Source: Thiosocius sp963759055
GTDB lineage: Bacteria > Pseudomonadota > Gammaproteobacteria > Chromatiales > Chromatiaceae
Direction of reading: 5' to 3'
Assembly (NCBI GenBank): GCA_963759055.1
Contig: CAVWYD010000010.1
Span: 1-64,000 of the forward strand
Length of the DNA: 64,000 nucleotides
Shown: piece after piece, positions 9,208 to 17,999 of the stretch
How the letters are laid out: every line of letters starts with the position of its first letter
Numbering within the stretch: the stretch's first letter is position 1
The notes under the pieces: model-generated
Database searches by the model: none
Seen by the model: only the letters and a program-made list of their open reading frames with translations
What the model was told of the DNA's origin: nothing
Position numbers and translations under genes: made by a program

Positions 9208-9282
9208 CGACTCCGGCTGTTCCCAGTTTTCTCCGAAAGCCGCCAGTGGATAGATGAAGGTTCGGCGAGGGTCAGCTATGCG
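9208..9282. repeat. Dispersed intergenic repeat, copy 2
   Basis: Diverged direct copy of 8-83 (shared blocks GTTCCCAGTTTT, AAGCCGCC and GGCGAGG). It lies 113 bases downstream of the diguanylate cyclase gene. Confidence 0.6.
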
Positions 9283-9538
9283 GGACCTATCCCCAAAGAC
9301 AGCACCCGGCCAACTTCAGAAGATGCCGAAGCTCTGATCACATCATTGCGGGTTGAAATGCTGGCAGGGGTCTGACAGCAGTTTGGGATGGGAGTGCGCC
9401 ATGCCGGACTCGCCGGGTTATCGCACGACGACAGCCTGAGCCTGAAAAAGGACAACCATCGTCCTACGCGAAAGGCTCTGCTGCAGCTGCAGCCGCTGCA
9501 AACAACGCGCTGAGTCGAGATGCTCTGCACTATGCGGA

Positions 9539-10474
9539 TCAGGTCTCTGAACGCGCTGGCTGTCCTTCAGCGTGCAGCACAAGCAGATCGTAGATTGCGC
9601 GATTAACCGGCGTTGGTATTAAGACTTCCTTGCCACGCGCCACTACATCGCCACTCAGCCAGGCAACCTCGAGGCGATTTCCCCGTTCCAGATCGAGATG
9701 CATTGAAGAGGTCATTTCCGTCGGTAATCCGTCGCAGAATTCTAGTCTGTCTTGCGCGAAATCCTCCGCAAGCTGCACCCCTTGGGCCCTGCCCACCGCT
9801 ACTACCTCGCGCATTGCGTCGAGCAGAAATGCGCGTGTCTGGGGATGCGAACGGATCGCGCCAATCGGCAGGCGAATTGTTGCCGTGGTGCCCGAAAGGC
9901 CAACCAGAAAGACAAATTTTTCCCAGATGGTGCGCCGAATGTCGCCATGAATCTCGGCATCAATGCCGGCGTTGTGACAGGCGTCGAGGAACGCGCTGGC
10001 GCGCCGTGAACCCCCTTGACCATACTCGCCAAACACGAGTTTCTGCATCTTCCCGGTGTGACGGATGACCCCGGGCTCGGCGATCGTTGCCGCGATGTAA
10101 CATACGCCCCCCATCACCGCCGTGTCGCCTAGAATGCGGCGCAGTACCTCATCCTTTTGTACACCATTCTGAAACGAAACGACGGCGGTTTCAGGGCCGA
10201 TCAGCGGTGCGATGGCGTGCGCGGCAGTCTCGGTATCCCAGAGTTTTACACCGAGCAAGACGATATCTGCCGGCTCCAGCTGCGTCGGGTCGTCGGTGGC
10301 GATGGGCTCGGCAACATGCAGGTCGCCCAACGAACTCTCAACGCGCAAGCCGTGCTTCTGCATGGCGGCCAGGTGCTTGCCACGCGCCACGAAACTGACC
10401 TCGTTCCCGGCAAGTGCAAGGCGTGCGCCAAAATAGCCGCCTACGCCGCCCGATCCCATAATTGCGATGCGCAT
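9539..10474 (-). CDS. panE: 2-dehydropantoate 2-reductase
   Basis: 311 residues of the ApbA/PanE family, which reduces ketopantoate to pantoate with NADPH for pantothenate and CoA synthesis. The N-terminal Rossmann motif is GSGGVGGYFGARLA (residues about 7-20). SFQNG near residue 100 and the helical C-terminal domain with WEKFVFLVG (the Lys region) and the NRLEVAWLSGDVV stretch are present. ATG at 10474 puts the Rossmann strand MRIAIMGSGG at the extreme N-terminus, as is usual, so the longer upstream frame is not used. It stands alone. Paralogues acting on other 2-ketoacids exist, so the exact substrate is inferred. Confidence 0.88.
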   Translation of the reverse strand: MRIAIMGSGGVGGYFGARLALAGNEVSFVARGKHLAAMQKHGLRVESSLGDLHVAEPIATDDPTQLEPADIVLLGVKLWDTETAAHAIAPLIGPETAVVSFQNGVQKDEVLRRILGDTAVMGGVCYIAATIAEPGVIRHTGKMQKLVFGEYGQGGSRRASAFLDACHNAGIDAEIHGDIRRTIWEKFVFLVGLSGTTATIRLPIGAIRSHPQTRAFLLDAMREVVAVGRAQGVQLAEDFAQDRLEFCDGLPTEMTSSMHLDLERGNRLEVAWLSGDVVARGKEVLIPTPVNRAIYDLLVLHAEGQPARSET

Positions 10475-10818
10475 CAAGTTGTGTCCTCTGAGTTGGCTTT
10501 GTTGCCGCAGCATAGGCCATCCCAACTCGGAAATGTCGTGGGGCAGCTGACAGGAACCAGCCAGGAAGAGACCGTTCGCGTGCGGTCGGCGACCGGCAGC
10601 AACTAAGCGCATAGCGGACGAACGGATAGCCGAAGCACTCTAATGGGTCGTTGACGCACCCAAACCGGGCAATTTGCGCATGATGGTTTTGGCGGCGTTG
10701 GGATGAAATCGTGCGGCGGTGTCCAAAATTCATCCTTACTGCGATTTATCATCGTCATAAAACAGAATTTCCGAATATTCTAATAACTGGTACAGGGTTT
10801 GCATGTGCTTGCATTGTC

Positions 10819-10834
10819 CGGGCGCAATCGCCCG
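10819..10834 (+). promoter_or_regulatory. Hairpin just before a small gene's RBS
   Basis: CGGGCG-CAAT-CGCCCG is a perfect 6-bp stem ending five bases before the AAGGAG (10839-10844) of the small gene at 10852. It has no T-run, so it is not a terminator. It could stabilise the mRNA 5' end or affect initiation. Confidence 0.45.
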
Positions 10835-10851
10835 ATTTAAGGAGTCGTAAA

Positions 10852-10983
10852 ATGGGTACGGAAATACGTGAGATCCGATGCGAATTGCTAGCGATTCTCG
10901 AAAAAGAGTATCCGACAGAGATTGCGGTCATCCGCGAGATGCTGGCTGCCATTGAGGAACACTGCTTCGACGAAGCGGCCTGA
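10852..10983 (+). CDS. Small 43-aa protein of unknown function
   Basis: 43 residues, predicted helical and soluble, Glu- and Ile-rich (EIREIRCELLAILEKEYPTE, then REMLAAIEEHCFDEAA), with two Cys. A strong ribosome-binding site, AAGGAG, lies seven bases before the ATG with a perfect hairpin immediately upstream. These are the best initiation signals in this part of the window. The heptad-like spacing of Ile and Leu suggests an amphipathic helix or helical pair. I know no family. Its neighbours at 11071-12262 point the same way but are not tightly coupled. Confidence 0.55.
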   Translation: MGTEIREIRCELLAILEKEYPTEIAVIREMLAAIEEHCFDEAA

Positions 10984-11070
10984 CCGAGCAATCGCTGGGT
11001 AGGTGGTTGGCCAGCGTATTACGTCCTGTTAGTGCACAAGTCTCGTTTATCTCTTTCATGGAGCAGTTGC

Positions 11071-11700
11071 ATGATGAGAAATCTGATCAAGGTCTTGCCC
11101 TTTTTTGGGTTGTTATTCACAGCCGTCGCCGCCGCGGATGCCAGATCCAACTTGGCTCCCATCGGCGGCTTCAACGGGCTCTCGTTCGGGCAAACCCCGC
11201 AGGAAGTCGATTGGCTAGCGGCTGCGGACTGGATGCCGTCCGGCTGTCCTCGGGAACGGTTCTACTATCTTGCGGATGTGGATCGACGCAATTTCCTGGC
11301 GAATGTCAGGCTTGTTTGGCCAGGGTTGCTCTACCGGTTTCTCGATAACCGGTTGTACGCCATTCAGGCGGAGTTCCCACCCGGTGACGGAGCGTTTGTA
11401 AGGCTGCGGGATTACCTGACGAGGAAGTATGGTGCGCCCAGCATGTCCGAGTCGTGGCAAGGCGCGCCCCCGGATACCTATGTCTACCAGCACAGGTTGA
11501 TTTCAGTGGGATGGTACGAGCCGGACGGGGCGCGGTCGATCTGGCTGACTAACCATGATGGTGGCGGCGCCATCATCATGATCGATAACACCATCGCCGA
11601 CCGGGGTATCCAGCAGATCAGTGAACGCTGCTCAACGGTCCGGACTGACATCGCGGCTGCAGCCGCAAGTTCCTTCACCAGTTCTTTGGCAAAGGAGTGA
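11071..11700 (+). CDS. Secreted protein of unknown function, 209 aa
   Basis: A signal peptide (residues about 1-24, ending AADA) precedes a mature domain of about 185 residues that I do not recognise. Features include GLSFGQTPQEVDWLAAADW, a region rich in Tyr and Arg, a YGAPS turn and DGGGAIIMIDN near the end. Only two Cys are visible in the mature part (SGCP and ERCS), which could form a disulfide in the periplasm. The FGQTP opening followed by a calculated-slope-like KYG motif recalls small periplasmic proteins of unknown role. The start at 11071 follows GGAGC. The gene at 11705 begins five bases after its stop, so the two are translationally linked. Confidence 0.6.
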   Translation: MMRNLIKVLPFFGLLFTAVAAADARSNLAPIGGFNGLSFGQTPQEVDWLAAADWMPSGCPRERFYYLADVDRRNFLANVRLVWPGLLYRFLDNRLYAIQAEFPPGDGAFVRLRDYLTRKYGAPSMSESWQGAPPDTYVYQHRLISVGWYEPDGARSIWLTNHDGGGAIIMIDNTIADRGIQQISERCSTVRTDIAAAAASSFTSSLAKE

Positions 11701-11704
11701 CACC

Positions 11705-11920
11705 ATGAACTGGCGCATTGTTTACAACAATCAAACCCATCGCTACCGGATCGAAAAGAAACGCTGGTGGGGCTGGGATTTCGTGGCTGACGATTCAGCC
11801 GGGGACTACATTAGTTTCTCCGATCTGGCAGCGGCCAAGCGATGGGCCTGCCAACACCTTGGACAGCAAATCCAGCGGCCGTGCCGTTGGCAGATCGTTG
11901 ATGCCAGCGGGTGCCCTTAA
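11705..11920 (+). CDS. Hypothetical protein, 71 aa, aromatic-rich
   Basis: 71 residues, cytoplasmic by appearance, unusually rich in Trp and basic residues (RIEKKRWWGWDFVAD, then AKRWACQHLG, CRWQIV). The overall pattern (hydrophobic strand, basic turn, WGWDF strand, then a helix) resembles a short beta-beta-alpha unit that could hold phage- or nucleic-acid-related activity, but I recognise no family. AAGGAG lies inside the last codons of the preceding gene, eight bases before this ATG, so the pair is co-translated. Confidence 0.5.
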   Translation: MNWRIVYNNQTHRYRIEKKRWWGWDFVADDSAGDYISFSDLAAAKRWACQHLGQQIQRPCRWQIVDASGCP

Positions 11921-11995
11921 TCAGCCGGGCCAGATAAACCAAAAAACGACTCATGTCCCGTGAGTCTAATTTTCACCCCTAAGCGGAGCAGTACC

Positions 11996-12262
11996 ATGTT
12001 TAGGAACACATTTACGTTACTTTTATTCTTTTCACTGACCAATATCGTCTTCGCCGAAGATCATTCCACAGATTCGCTCAGCCAGGAAGTCACGTCGAGC
12101 GGCAAGAAAGAGGCGCTCGAGATAATGCAGGATCATATGCGCTCTCAGATGGATTGGCGGTCGTATTTTACCCACCGTATGGACATCCGACGCCGCGCAA
12201 GATTGTCAGGTGAAAAACTGCGGGGAGAGCCAAGCACAGCTAGTGCAGATCAGCCGCGGTGA
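11996..12262 (+). CDS. Small secreted protein, 88 aa
   Basis: The first 20 residues form a clear signal peptide (FTLLLFFSLTNIVFA). The mature part is short, helical and highly charged (KKEALEIMQDHMRSQMDWR, then RMDIRRRARLSGEKLRGE), with several Met. No Cys and no known domain. It lies 75 bases after the 71-aa gene in the same direction and is the last of this unknown group. The arginine-rich tail could bind nucleic acid, lipid A or acidic polymer, but that is speculation. Confidence 0.5.
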   Translation: MFRNTFTLLLFFSLTNIVFAEDHSTDSLSQEVTSSGKKEALEIMQDHMRSQMDWRSYFTHRMDIRRRARLSGEKLRGEPSTASADQPR

Positions 12263-12584
12263 GATAAAGATAGTCAGTGAATGCCATCCGCTGGCTATTT
12301 GCGTAACTTGTCGCTACGGCTTTTCATGCTGCCGAGTCGAGGTTCTCCTTATCAGTCTGGAAGGACCACTTCCGGCTGATCTTGGGATTCGCTTGTCTGA
12401 GTGAACACGTCCGCTTCTCGCGGTGAAAGTTCTTTCGCGCCGACGACTCCTTGGGCAACAAGGTGTCGACTGCTGCCTTTCACCCTGACTGATCTGCCCG
12501 ACCGTGGGGAAGGTGTCCCGCACTTGGCCGCCTAACGAGCGCTTTCGCTCAACATAAACGGGCATCTTCAACGATCAGCGAACC

Positions 12585-12622
12585 AAAAAAACGCCGCCTC
12601 AGGGAAACCATGGGGCGGCGTT
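12585..12622 (-). terminator. Terminator-like hairpin, orphan, minus strand
   Basis: AACGCCGCC (12590-12598) pairs with GGCGGCGTT (12614-12622). On the minus strand the hairpin is followed by a T-run (AAAAAAA on plus at 12585-12591). The only upstream minus-strand gene is the GNAT ending at 13213, about 590 bases away, so an unannotated short transcript may end here. Confidence 0.6.
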
Positions 12623-13093
12623 CGCCGATTAGGCAATACTCACAGAGAGTTTGGAGGGAAATCACCGCGAAGCGATTTCGGTCTCAACGCAGCATATGCT
12701 GTGCCAATATATGTTTGTTTTTTAATTACAGTCAGTTAGGCATTCCTGGTCTTCTCGACATCCATGCAGGACCTGCGAAATTGCACCACCTCAGATGCGC
12801 AGCATCGTCAATTGCACCATGGCCGCGCACTATTGCTCTGGATGCGAGCTGATTTCGCGACATCCGTTACCGGGTTCAAATATCTTCGTGTCACAAGAAA
12901 CACGCGCAGGACAGTACGTCATGAAGGTACGGTTTTTTCAGTGGTCGGTGCCGGCCGGTGACCCTCTTCACTAAAGGTGGGCTCGGTGTTGATTGCACGC
13001 CCGCACGTCAACACTGAAGGTCCGCAAGATGTTAGCTGCTGCCATCCACGCTGACTGATCCGTCAGAACGAAGGGAGGCTGTTCGGCATTTGG

Positions 13094-13116
13094 TCGACTA
13101 ACTGGCGCTTTCACCC
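13094..13116 (+). repeat. Dispersed repeat family B, copy 2
   Basis: GTCGACTAACTGGCGCTTTC followed by ACC; inverted match to 9126-9150. Confidence 0.55.
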
Positions 13117-13212
13117 CCATGAGCCGACCCTCGTTGAGCAATCAACTCCGGGTGAAGTCGGCCATGAGCGGTTCCAAGATGATGTGCGTTGTGCCGTCTC
13201 GGTATGGCGTCG

Positions 13213-13974
13213 TCAGTCGGGGCGCTGCTGTGCATCCATGCGCGGCAGCCAGCCACAGGGGCTCGCATTCCAATAACGCGTTTGGGTGCACACCACATCC
13301 AATGCCTGATACATCGCCCCCAACCCCCAGTCGAACTGCATGCGCAAGGAGTCTTCGAACGCACCATGCATCAGCAGGAACACGTTGTCGAACGCGTCGA
13401 GCGATGGTCGCCAGGTAACGTCATCACCAACCGGCAGTTCGATCTCGACAGCGATCACGCCGGCGCTGTTCTGCCGCTCGACGGTCCGACCCGCGTGTTG
13501 AATCAGTCTGTGCATACCGATGTTGTCTGCAAGGTACTCGAACCTGAGGCGCTCGAAACCGCGCTCCTGCGCGGCCTCCACCAGGCGTTTCAGCAACAGC
13601 AGCCCCAGTCCTTTGACCTGCAGTCGGTCGGCGATCGCGATGGCCACCTCGGCACAACGCGGTTCACCGGCGAGTCGCACGAACCGCCCTACCGCAACGC
13701 CGTCGCATTCTCTGCCCCGGGCATCGAGTTCCACCGCGCCGATCGCAAAGTGATCCACCTGGTCGATCTCGGTGAAGTAGCGAAGTTCGGCTTCGCTGAG
13801 GACCTGTTTGCCACCCAGGAAGCGCCTGGCGCGCGACTCCGCCGACAACTGCCGGAACGCGGCCAGCAGGCGCGCCTTGTCGTCCGGCTGAATCAAGCGC
13901 AGGCGTACGCGCTCACCGCCCGGGAGCCCGATCCGCTCCCGGTAATCGCCGTCAAGCTTTAACTCCGCGTTCAT
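13213..13974 (-). CDS. GNAT-family N-acetyltransferase
   Basis: 253 residues. Residues about 20-170 carry a GNAT fold: VRLRLIQPDDKARLLAAF at the first strand and helix, VAVGRFVRLAGEPRCAEVAIAI at strands 3-4, then the acetyl-CoA loop region (DRLQVKGLGLLLLKRLVEAA) and the following FEYLADNIGMHRLIQHAG. The usual Q/RxxGxG/A is present here in the form QVKGLG. The C-terminal 70 residues extend beyond a minimal GNAT and are not assigned. The last 30 (after YQALDV) look less like folded protein, so a late frameshift is possible. The substrate is unknown. Stand-alone gene. Confidence 0.75.
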   Translation of the reverse strand: MNAELKLDGDYRERIGLPGGERVRLRLIQPDDKARLLAAFRQLSAESRARRFLGGKQVLSEAELRYFTEIDQVDHFAIGAVELDARGRECDGVAVGRFVRLAGEPRCAEVAIAIADRLQVKGLGLLLLKRLVEAAQERGFERLRFEYLADNIGMHRLIQHAGRTVERQNSAGVIAVEIELPVGDDVTWRPSLDAFDNVFLLMHGAFEDSLRMQFDWGLGAMYQALDVVCTQTRYWNASPCGWLPRMDAQQRPD

Positions 13975-14513
13975 TTTTCACCACCCAATGAACCTGTTAC
14001 CGCACCAAATGTTAGCTTATACGCGCAAAAATGCTGCACTGCAACAATTTATTGAGGATGGATTTCCAAGGTTCCCCAGCAGCGGGCCGCCATCCACCGG
14101 CCTGCCACCCGGCCTTTAGAATGTGCGGCAGATAACGCCCCATCGTCCACCGACACCGAAGGTCCGGAAAGTGTTTTGGATTCAACCGATCGCTCAGGAA
14201 ATCAGAAAGCCGCCGCTCAGGGGGATTCCCCGGTTGATGACCGGTAACCAATCCATAGCGGAAGCCGTCGGATCAATCCTCGAGTGGCAGCTTCGGCCGA
14301 GGACGCTAGCAGAGCGACCGGTTCCGGATAGGTTACCCGCCGTTCACGCCCGCCGATTTTTACGGCTGCTATCTCTTCCTGGCCTGGAGCACCCGTTAGC
14401 AGTCTCGATGGAGTACACCATACTGACAGCCGATCCGCCCTATGACTGACTGCGGTCAAGTTCACCGCAACATTCGCGTTTGTGCGGAAGGCAGTGGCCG
14501 CCGTAACTGGCAC
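13975..14513. other. Spacer between GNAT and mrp terminator
   Basis: No gene is supported. The open frame reaching 14217 on minus is only the out-of-frame read-through of the frameshifted mrp gene and carries no domain. Confidence 0.5.
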
Positions 14514-14538
14514 AAAAAAGCCCGCATTTCGCGGGCTT
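14514..14538 (-). terminator. Rho-independent terminator of mrp
   Basis: On the minus strand AAGCCCGC (14531-14538), a GAAAT loop and GCGGGCTT (14518-14525) are followed by a T-run (AAAAAA on plus at 14514-14519). It sits about 32 bases after the restored mrp stop at 14570. That supports 14570, not 14217, as the true gene end. Confidence 0.8.
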
Positions 14539-14569
14539 TCGATGAGCTTGATCAGCTCGTGGCAGAAAC

Positions 14570-15662
14570 TCAGTTGTTTTGTATGACTATGTTCGGGAAT
14601 TTCGCCGCATAGCTCTTGGCCTGCAGCGCGAGCTTGGCCGCCGCCTTGCGCGCGATCTCGCGATAGATCATCGACGGGCGCGAATCCGGCTCGGCGACAA
14701 CGGTCGGCTTGCCGGAGTCGGTTTCCTCGCGGATGCGCATCTCCAGCGGCAGCGCGCCGAGGAACCGCACACCATACTGCTCTGCCATCAGACTGCCCCC
14801 GCCCTCGCCGAAGATATGTTCTTCGTGGCCGCACTTCGAACAGATATGGAGTCGACATGTTCTCGACGATACCCAGGATCGGCACTTCGACCTTCTCGAA
14901 CATCTTGAAGCCCTTGCGTGCATCCAGCAGGGCGATGTCCTGCGGCGTGGTGACGATGATGGCGCCAGACACCGGCACCTTCTGCGCCAGGGTCAGCTGG
15001 GTGTCGCCGGTGCCCGGCGGCAGGTCGATGACGAGGTAGTCCAGCTCGTCCCAGTTGGTATCGTTGAGCAACTGCTCCAGGGCCTGGGTGACCATCGGGC
15101 CACGCCAGATCATCGGGGTCTCTTCGTCGATCAGGAAACCAATCGACATGGCCTGAAGGTGGTAGCTCATCATCGGCTCGAGGGTGTTGCCGTCCTTCGA
15201 CTCCGGCTTGCCCGAGATGCCCAGCATGCGCGGCTGCGACGGGCCGTAAATATCCGCATCCAGGATACCGACACGCGCACCCTCGGCCGACAGGGCCAGC
15301 GCCAGGTTGACCGCCGTGGTGGATTTGCCAACCCCGCCCTTGCCGGAGGCCACGGCAATGATGTTCTTCACGTTGTCTATCGGCTTGAGCGACTTCTGCA
15401 CAGAGTGGGCGACCACCTTTGAAGAGACGTCGACCTCGCAGCTGCCTACACCATCTATACCTTCGACGGCCGCCTTAACTGCCGCTGCGACATCGCCGAA
15501 TATGCCCTTGGCCGGAAAACCGAGCACGACCTGGACTTTGACCTTGTCGCCGTCGATGGTCACATCTTTCACCGACTTGGCACTGACCAGATCGGTCTCG
15601 AGGTTGGGTTCGATATAGCCCTTGATGGCTTCTTCGACGATTTCACGGGTGACTTCGGCCAT
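14570..15662 (-). CDS. apbC: Mrp/ApbC Fe-S carrier ATPase, frameshifted
   Basis: Mrp/ApbC loads or carries Fe-S clusters to client proteins. Residues 1-90 form the MIP18/DUF59 domain, then the deviant Walker A SGKGGVGKSTT (about 107), switch-type DADIYGPSQP and DLPPGTGD. The uninterrupted frame ends in nonsense after ENMST. In another frame the family's CSKC cluster-binding pair, GEGGG and the usual C-terminus (ARKAAAKLAL) continue to a stop at 14570. One extra base in ACTCCAT near 14855 accounts for the break. A terminator 32 bases downstream supports this end. It is divergent from metG with about 290 bases between, a common gammaproteobacterial pairing. Probably an assembly indel, as the gene is usually important. 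Confidence 0.85.
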
Positions 15663-15953
15663 TTCCTAAACTCCTGAGGTCCCTGACCGAACAATCTCTG
15701 CGGTCGCGGAACACATGAACTGAGACAATTTGCGGCGCGATTCTACACGACCCATTCTGCATTCCCAACCAAATCAGTCGGGTTTTGCCGGGACGGGCGT
15801 TTTGGCGCCGCCGGGTGTTAGCTGCGCTAACGATGCAGGGTTTTGGCCCGTTGATAAACCGGTACTGCCTGGGGAAACCTCGCCCTGGCACGCAGGCACC
15901 CGGGCATCTGTGGGATAATTCCCGGCCATTTCACACCCAATTCGGCGATTTCG

Positions 15954-17999
15954 ATGACCAGCCAACAGCGCAAGATCCTGATTACCAGCGCCCTGCCCTA
16001 TGCCAACGGCTCGATCCACCTCGGCCATCTGGTCGAATACATCCAGACCGACATCTGGAGCCGTTTCCAGAAAATGCGTGGCCACGAATGCTACTACGTG
16101 TGCGCAGACGACGCGCATGGCACGCCCATCATGTTGCGCGCACGTGCCGAAGGCATCGAAGCCGAGGAGCTCATTGCCCGGGTGTGGAAAGAACATACCA
16201 AGGATTTTGCCGGTTTCCATGTCGGCTTCGACAACTATCACTCGACCCACTCCGACGAAAACCGTGTCTGCGCGACCACCATCTACGAGCGCAACCGCGA
16301 TGCCGGCCATATCGTACGCCGCACCATCTCGCAGGCCTACGACCCCGAGGCAAAGATGTTTCTGCCAGACCGGTTCATCAAGGGCAACTGCCCGAAATGC
16401 GGCGCCGAAGATCAGTATGGCGACAGCTGTGAGGTATGCGGGGCCACCTATGCACCGACCGAACTCAAAAACGCGGTGTCGGCAGTGTCAGGTGCCACCC
16501 CCATCGAAAAAGATTCCGAGCACCTGTTTTTCAAACTCGGCGACTTCGAGAAGATCCTCAAGGACTGGCACAAGGCCGGTCATGTACAGACCGAAGTGGC
16601 CAACAAGCTCAACGAGTGGTTCGAGGCCGGGCTCAACGACTGGGACATCTCACGCGACGCGCCTTATTTCGGCTTCGAGATCCCAGACGCGAAAGGCAAG
16701 TATTTTTACGTCTGGCTGGACGCGCCGATCGGTTACATGGCCAGCTTCCGCAACTTCTGCGACCGCACCGGGGTGGATTTCGACGCCTATTGGAAGGCCG
16801 ACTCCAAGGCCGAGGTGCACCATTTCATCGGCAAGGACATCATTTATTTCCACGCCCTGTTCTGGCCGGCCACCCTGCACGGTGCCGGCTTCCGCAAGCC
16901 GACCGGGGTCTATGCACATGGCTTCCTGACCGTCGACGGCGCCAAGATGTCGAAGTCGCGGGGCACCTTTATAAAGGCCAGCACCTATCTTAAACACCTG
17001 AATCCCGAATACCTGCGTTACTACTTTGCCGCCAAGCTCAGCTCACGGGTGGACGATATCGACCTCAACCTCGAGGACTTTGCCGCGCGCGTCAACGCAG
17101 ACCTGGTCGGCAAGGTGGTCAATATCGCCAGCCGATGCGCCGGTTTCATCAAGAAGCGCTTCGACGGCAGACTCTCGCGCAGCCTGGATCAGCCCGAACT
17201 GTTCGGCACCTTCGTCAAGGCGGGCGACGAGATCGCCGACCTGTACGAAAAACGCGAATTCGGACGTGCCGTGCGCGAGATCATGGCGCTGGCGGATCTG
17301 GCCAATCAGTACATCGATGAAAAGGCCCCCTGGGTGGTGGCCAAGCAGGAAGGCCAGGACGAACAGCTGCACGCCATCTGCTCGATGGGGATCAATCTGT
17401 TCCGGGTGCTGATCGGTTATCTGAAACCGGTCCTGCCGGTGATGGCCGAGCAGGCCGAGGCCTTCCTCAATGTAGCGCCGATGAGCTGGAATTCGCAGGC
17501 GGAGCCATTGCTCGATCACGCGATCAACAAGTTCAAACCGCTGATGACCCGGGTCGACAGGGACAAGATCAGCGCGATGATAGAAGATTCGAAAGAGGAT
17601 CTGGTTGCAGAGGCCAAGACTTCATCAGGCAAGCCCGCTGCAGCCTCTCCGCTGGACCTGGATCCGATCGCAGAGACCGTCGAATTCGCCGACTTTGCCA
17701 AGATGGACCTGCGCGTGGTGCGCATCGTCAAGGCCGAACACGTCGAAGGTGCCGACAAACTGCTGCGTCTGACGCTCGACCTCGGCGGCGAGACCCGCAA
17801 TGTTTTTGCCGGCATAAAGTCTGCCTACAATCCCGAAGACCTGGAAGGCAGGATGACCGTCATGGTCGCCAACCTGGCACCGCGCAAGATGAAGTTCGGG
17901 GTTTCCGAGGGCATGGTGCTGGCTGCCGGCCCCGGCGGCAAGGATATTTTCGTGCTCAACCCGGATGCAGGCGCCCAGCCCGGGATGCGGGTGAAATAG
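15954..17999 (+). CDS. metG: Methionyl-tRNA synthetase
   Basis: 681 residues, full length for the long bacterial type. The class I HIGH motif is HLGH (residues about 22-25, after NGSI), and the KMSKS motif is present as KMSKS at about 330. Two zinc knuckles of CPKC/CEVC type lie near residues 145-165. The anticodon-binding helical domain follows. The last 100 residues (VEFADFAKMDLRVVRIVKAE, then GADKLLRLTLDLGG and MVLAAGPGG) are the EMAP-II-like tRNA-binding domain used for dimerisation. The coding 3' end overlaps the convergent protease gene at 17956 by 44 bases. Confidence 0.97.
   Translation: MTSQQRKILITSALPYANGSIHLGHLVEYIQTDIWSRFQKMRGHECYYVCADDAHGTPIMLRARAEGIEAEELIARVWKEHTKDFAGFHVGFDNYHSTHSDENRVCATTIYERNRDAGHIVRRTISQAYDPEAKMFLPDRFIKGNCPKCGAEDQYGDSCEVCGATYAPTELKNAVSAVSGATPIEKDSEHLFFKLGDFEKILKDWHKAGHVQTEVANKLNEWFEAGLNDWDISRDAPYFGFEIPDAKGKYFYVWLDAPIGYMASFRNFCDRTGVDFDAYWKADSKAEVHHFIGKDIIYFHALFWPATLHGAGFRKPTGVYAHGFLTVDGAKMSKSRGTFIKASTYLKHLNPEYLRYYFAAKLSSRVDDIDLNLEDFAARVNADLVGKVVNIASRCAGFIKKRFDGRLSRSLDQPELFGTFVKAGDEIADLYEKREFGRAVREIMALADLANQYIDEKAPWVVAKQEGQDEQLHAICSMGINLFRVLIGYLKPVLPVMAEQAEAFLNVAPMSWNSQAEPLLDHAINKFKPLMTRVDRDKISAMIEDSKEDLVAEAKTSSGKPAAASPLDLDPIAETVEFADFAKMDLRVVRIVKAEHVEGADKLLRLTLDLGGETRNVFAGIKSAYNPEDLEGRMTVMVANLAPRKMKFGVSEGMVLAAGPGGKDIFVLNPDAGAQPGMRVK

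Larger units (their letters stand above)
9096..9538. other. Intergenic tract with two repeats
   Basis: No gene is seen. It holds repeat family B (9126-9150, inverted relative to 13094-13116) and the second copy (9208-9282) of the repeat at the window start. Confidence 0.5.
12263..13212. other. 950-bp gene-free tract
   Basis: No convincing gene on either strand. It holds the terminator-like hairpin at 12585-12622 and repeat B copy 2 at 13094-13116. Composition is more mixed than in the genes around it, and it may collect remnants of mobile DNA. Confidence 0.5.

Noticed and set aside
14217..14570. Long C-terminal extension of mrp to 14217
   Set aside because: It is the out-of-frame continuation after a single extra base near 14855; the correct frame restores CSKC and ends at 14570, before a terminator.
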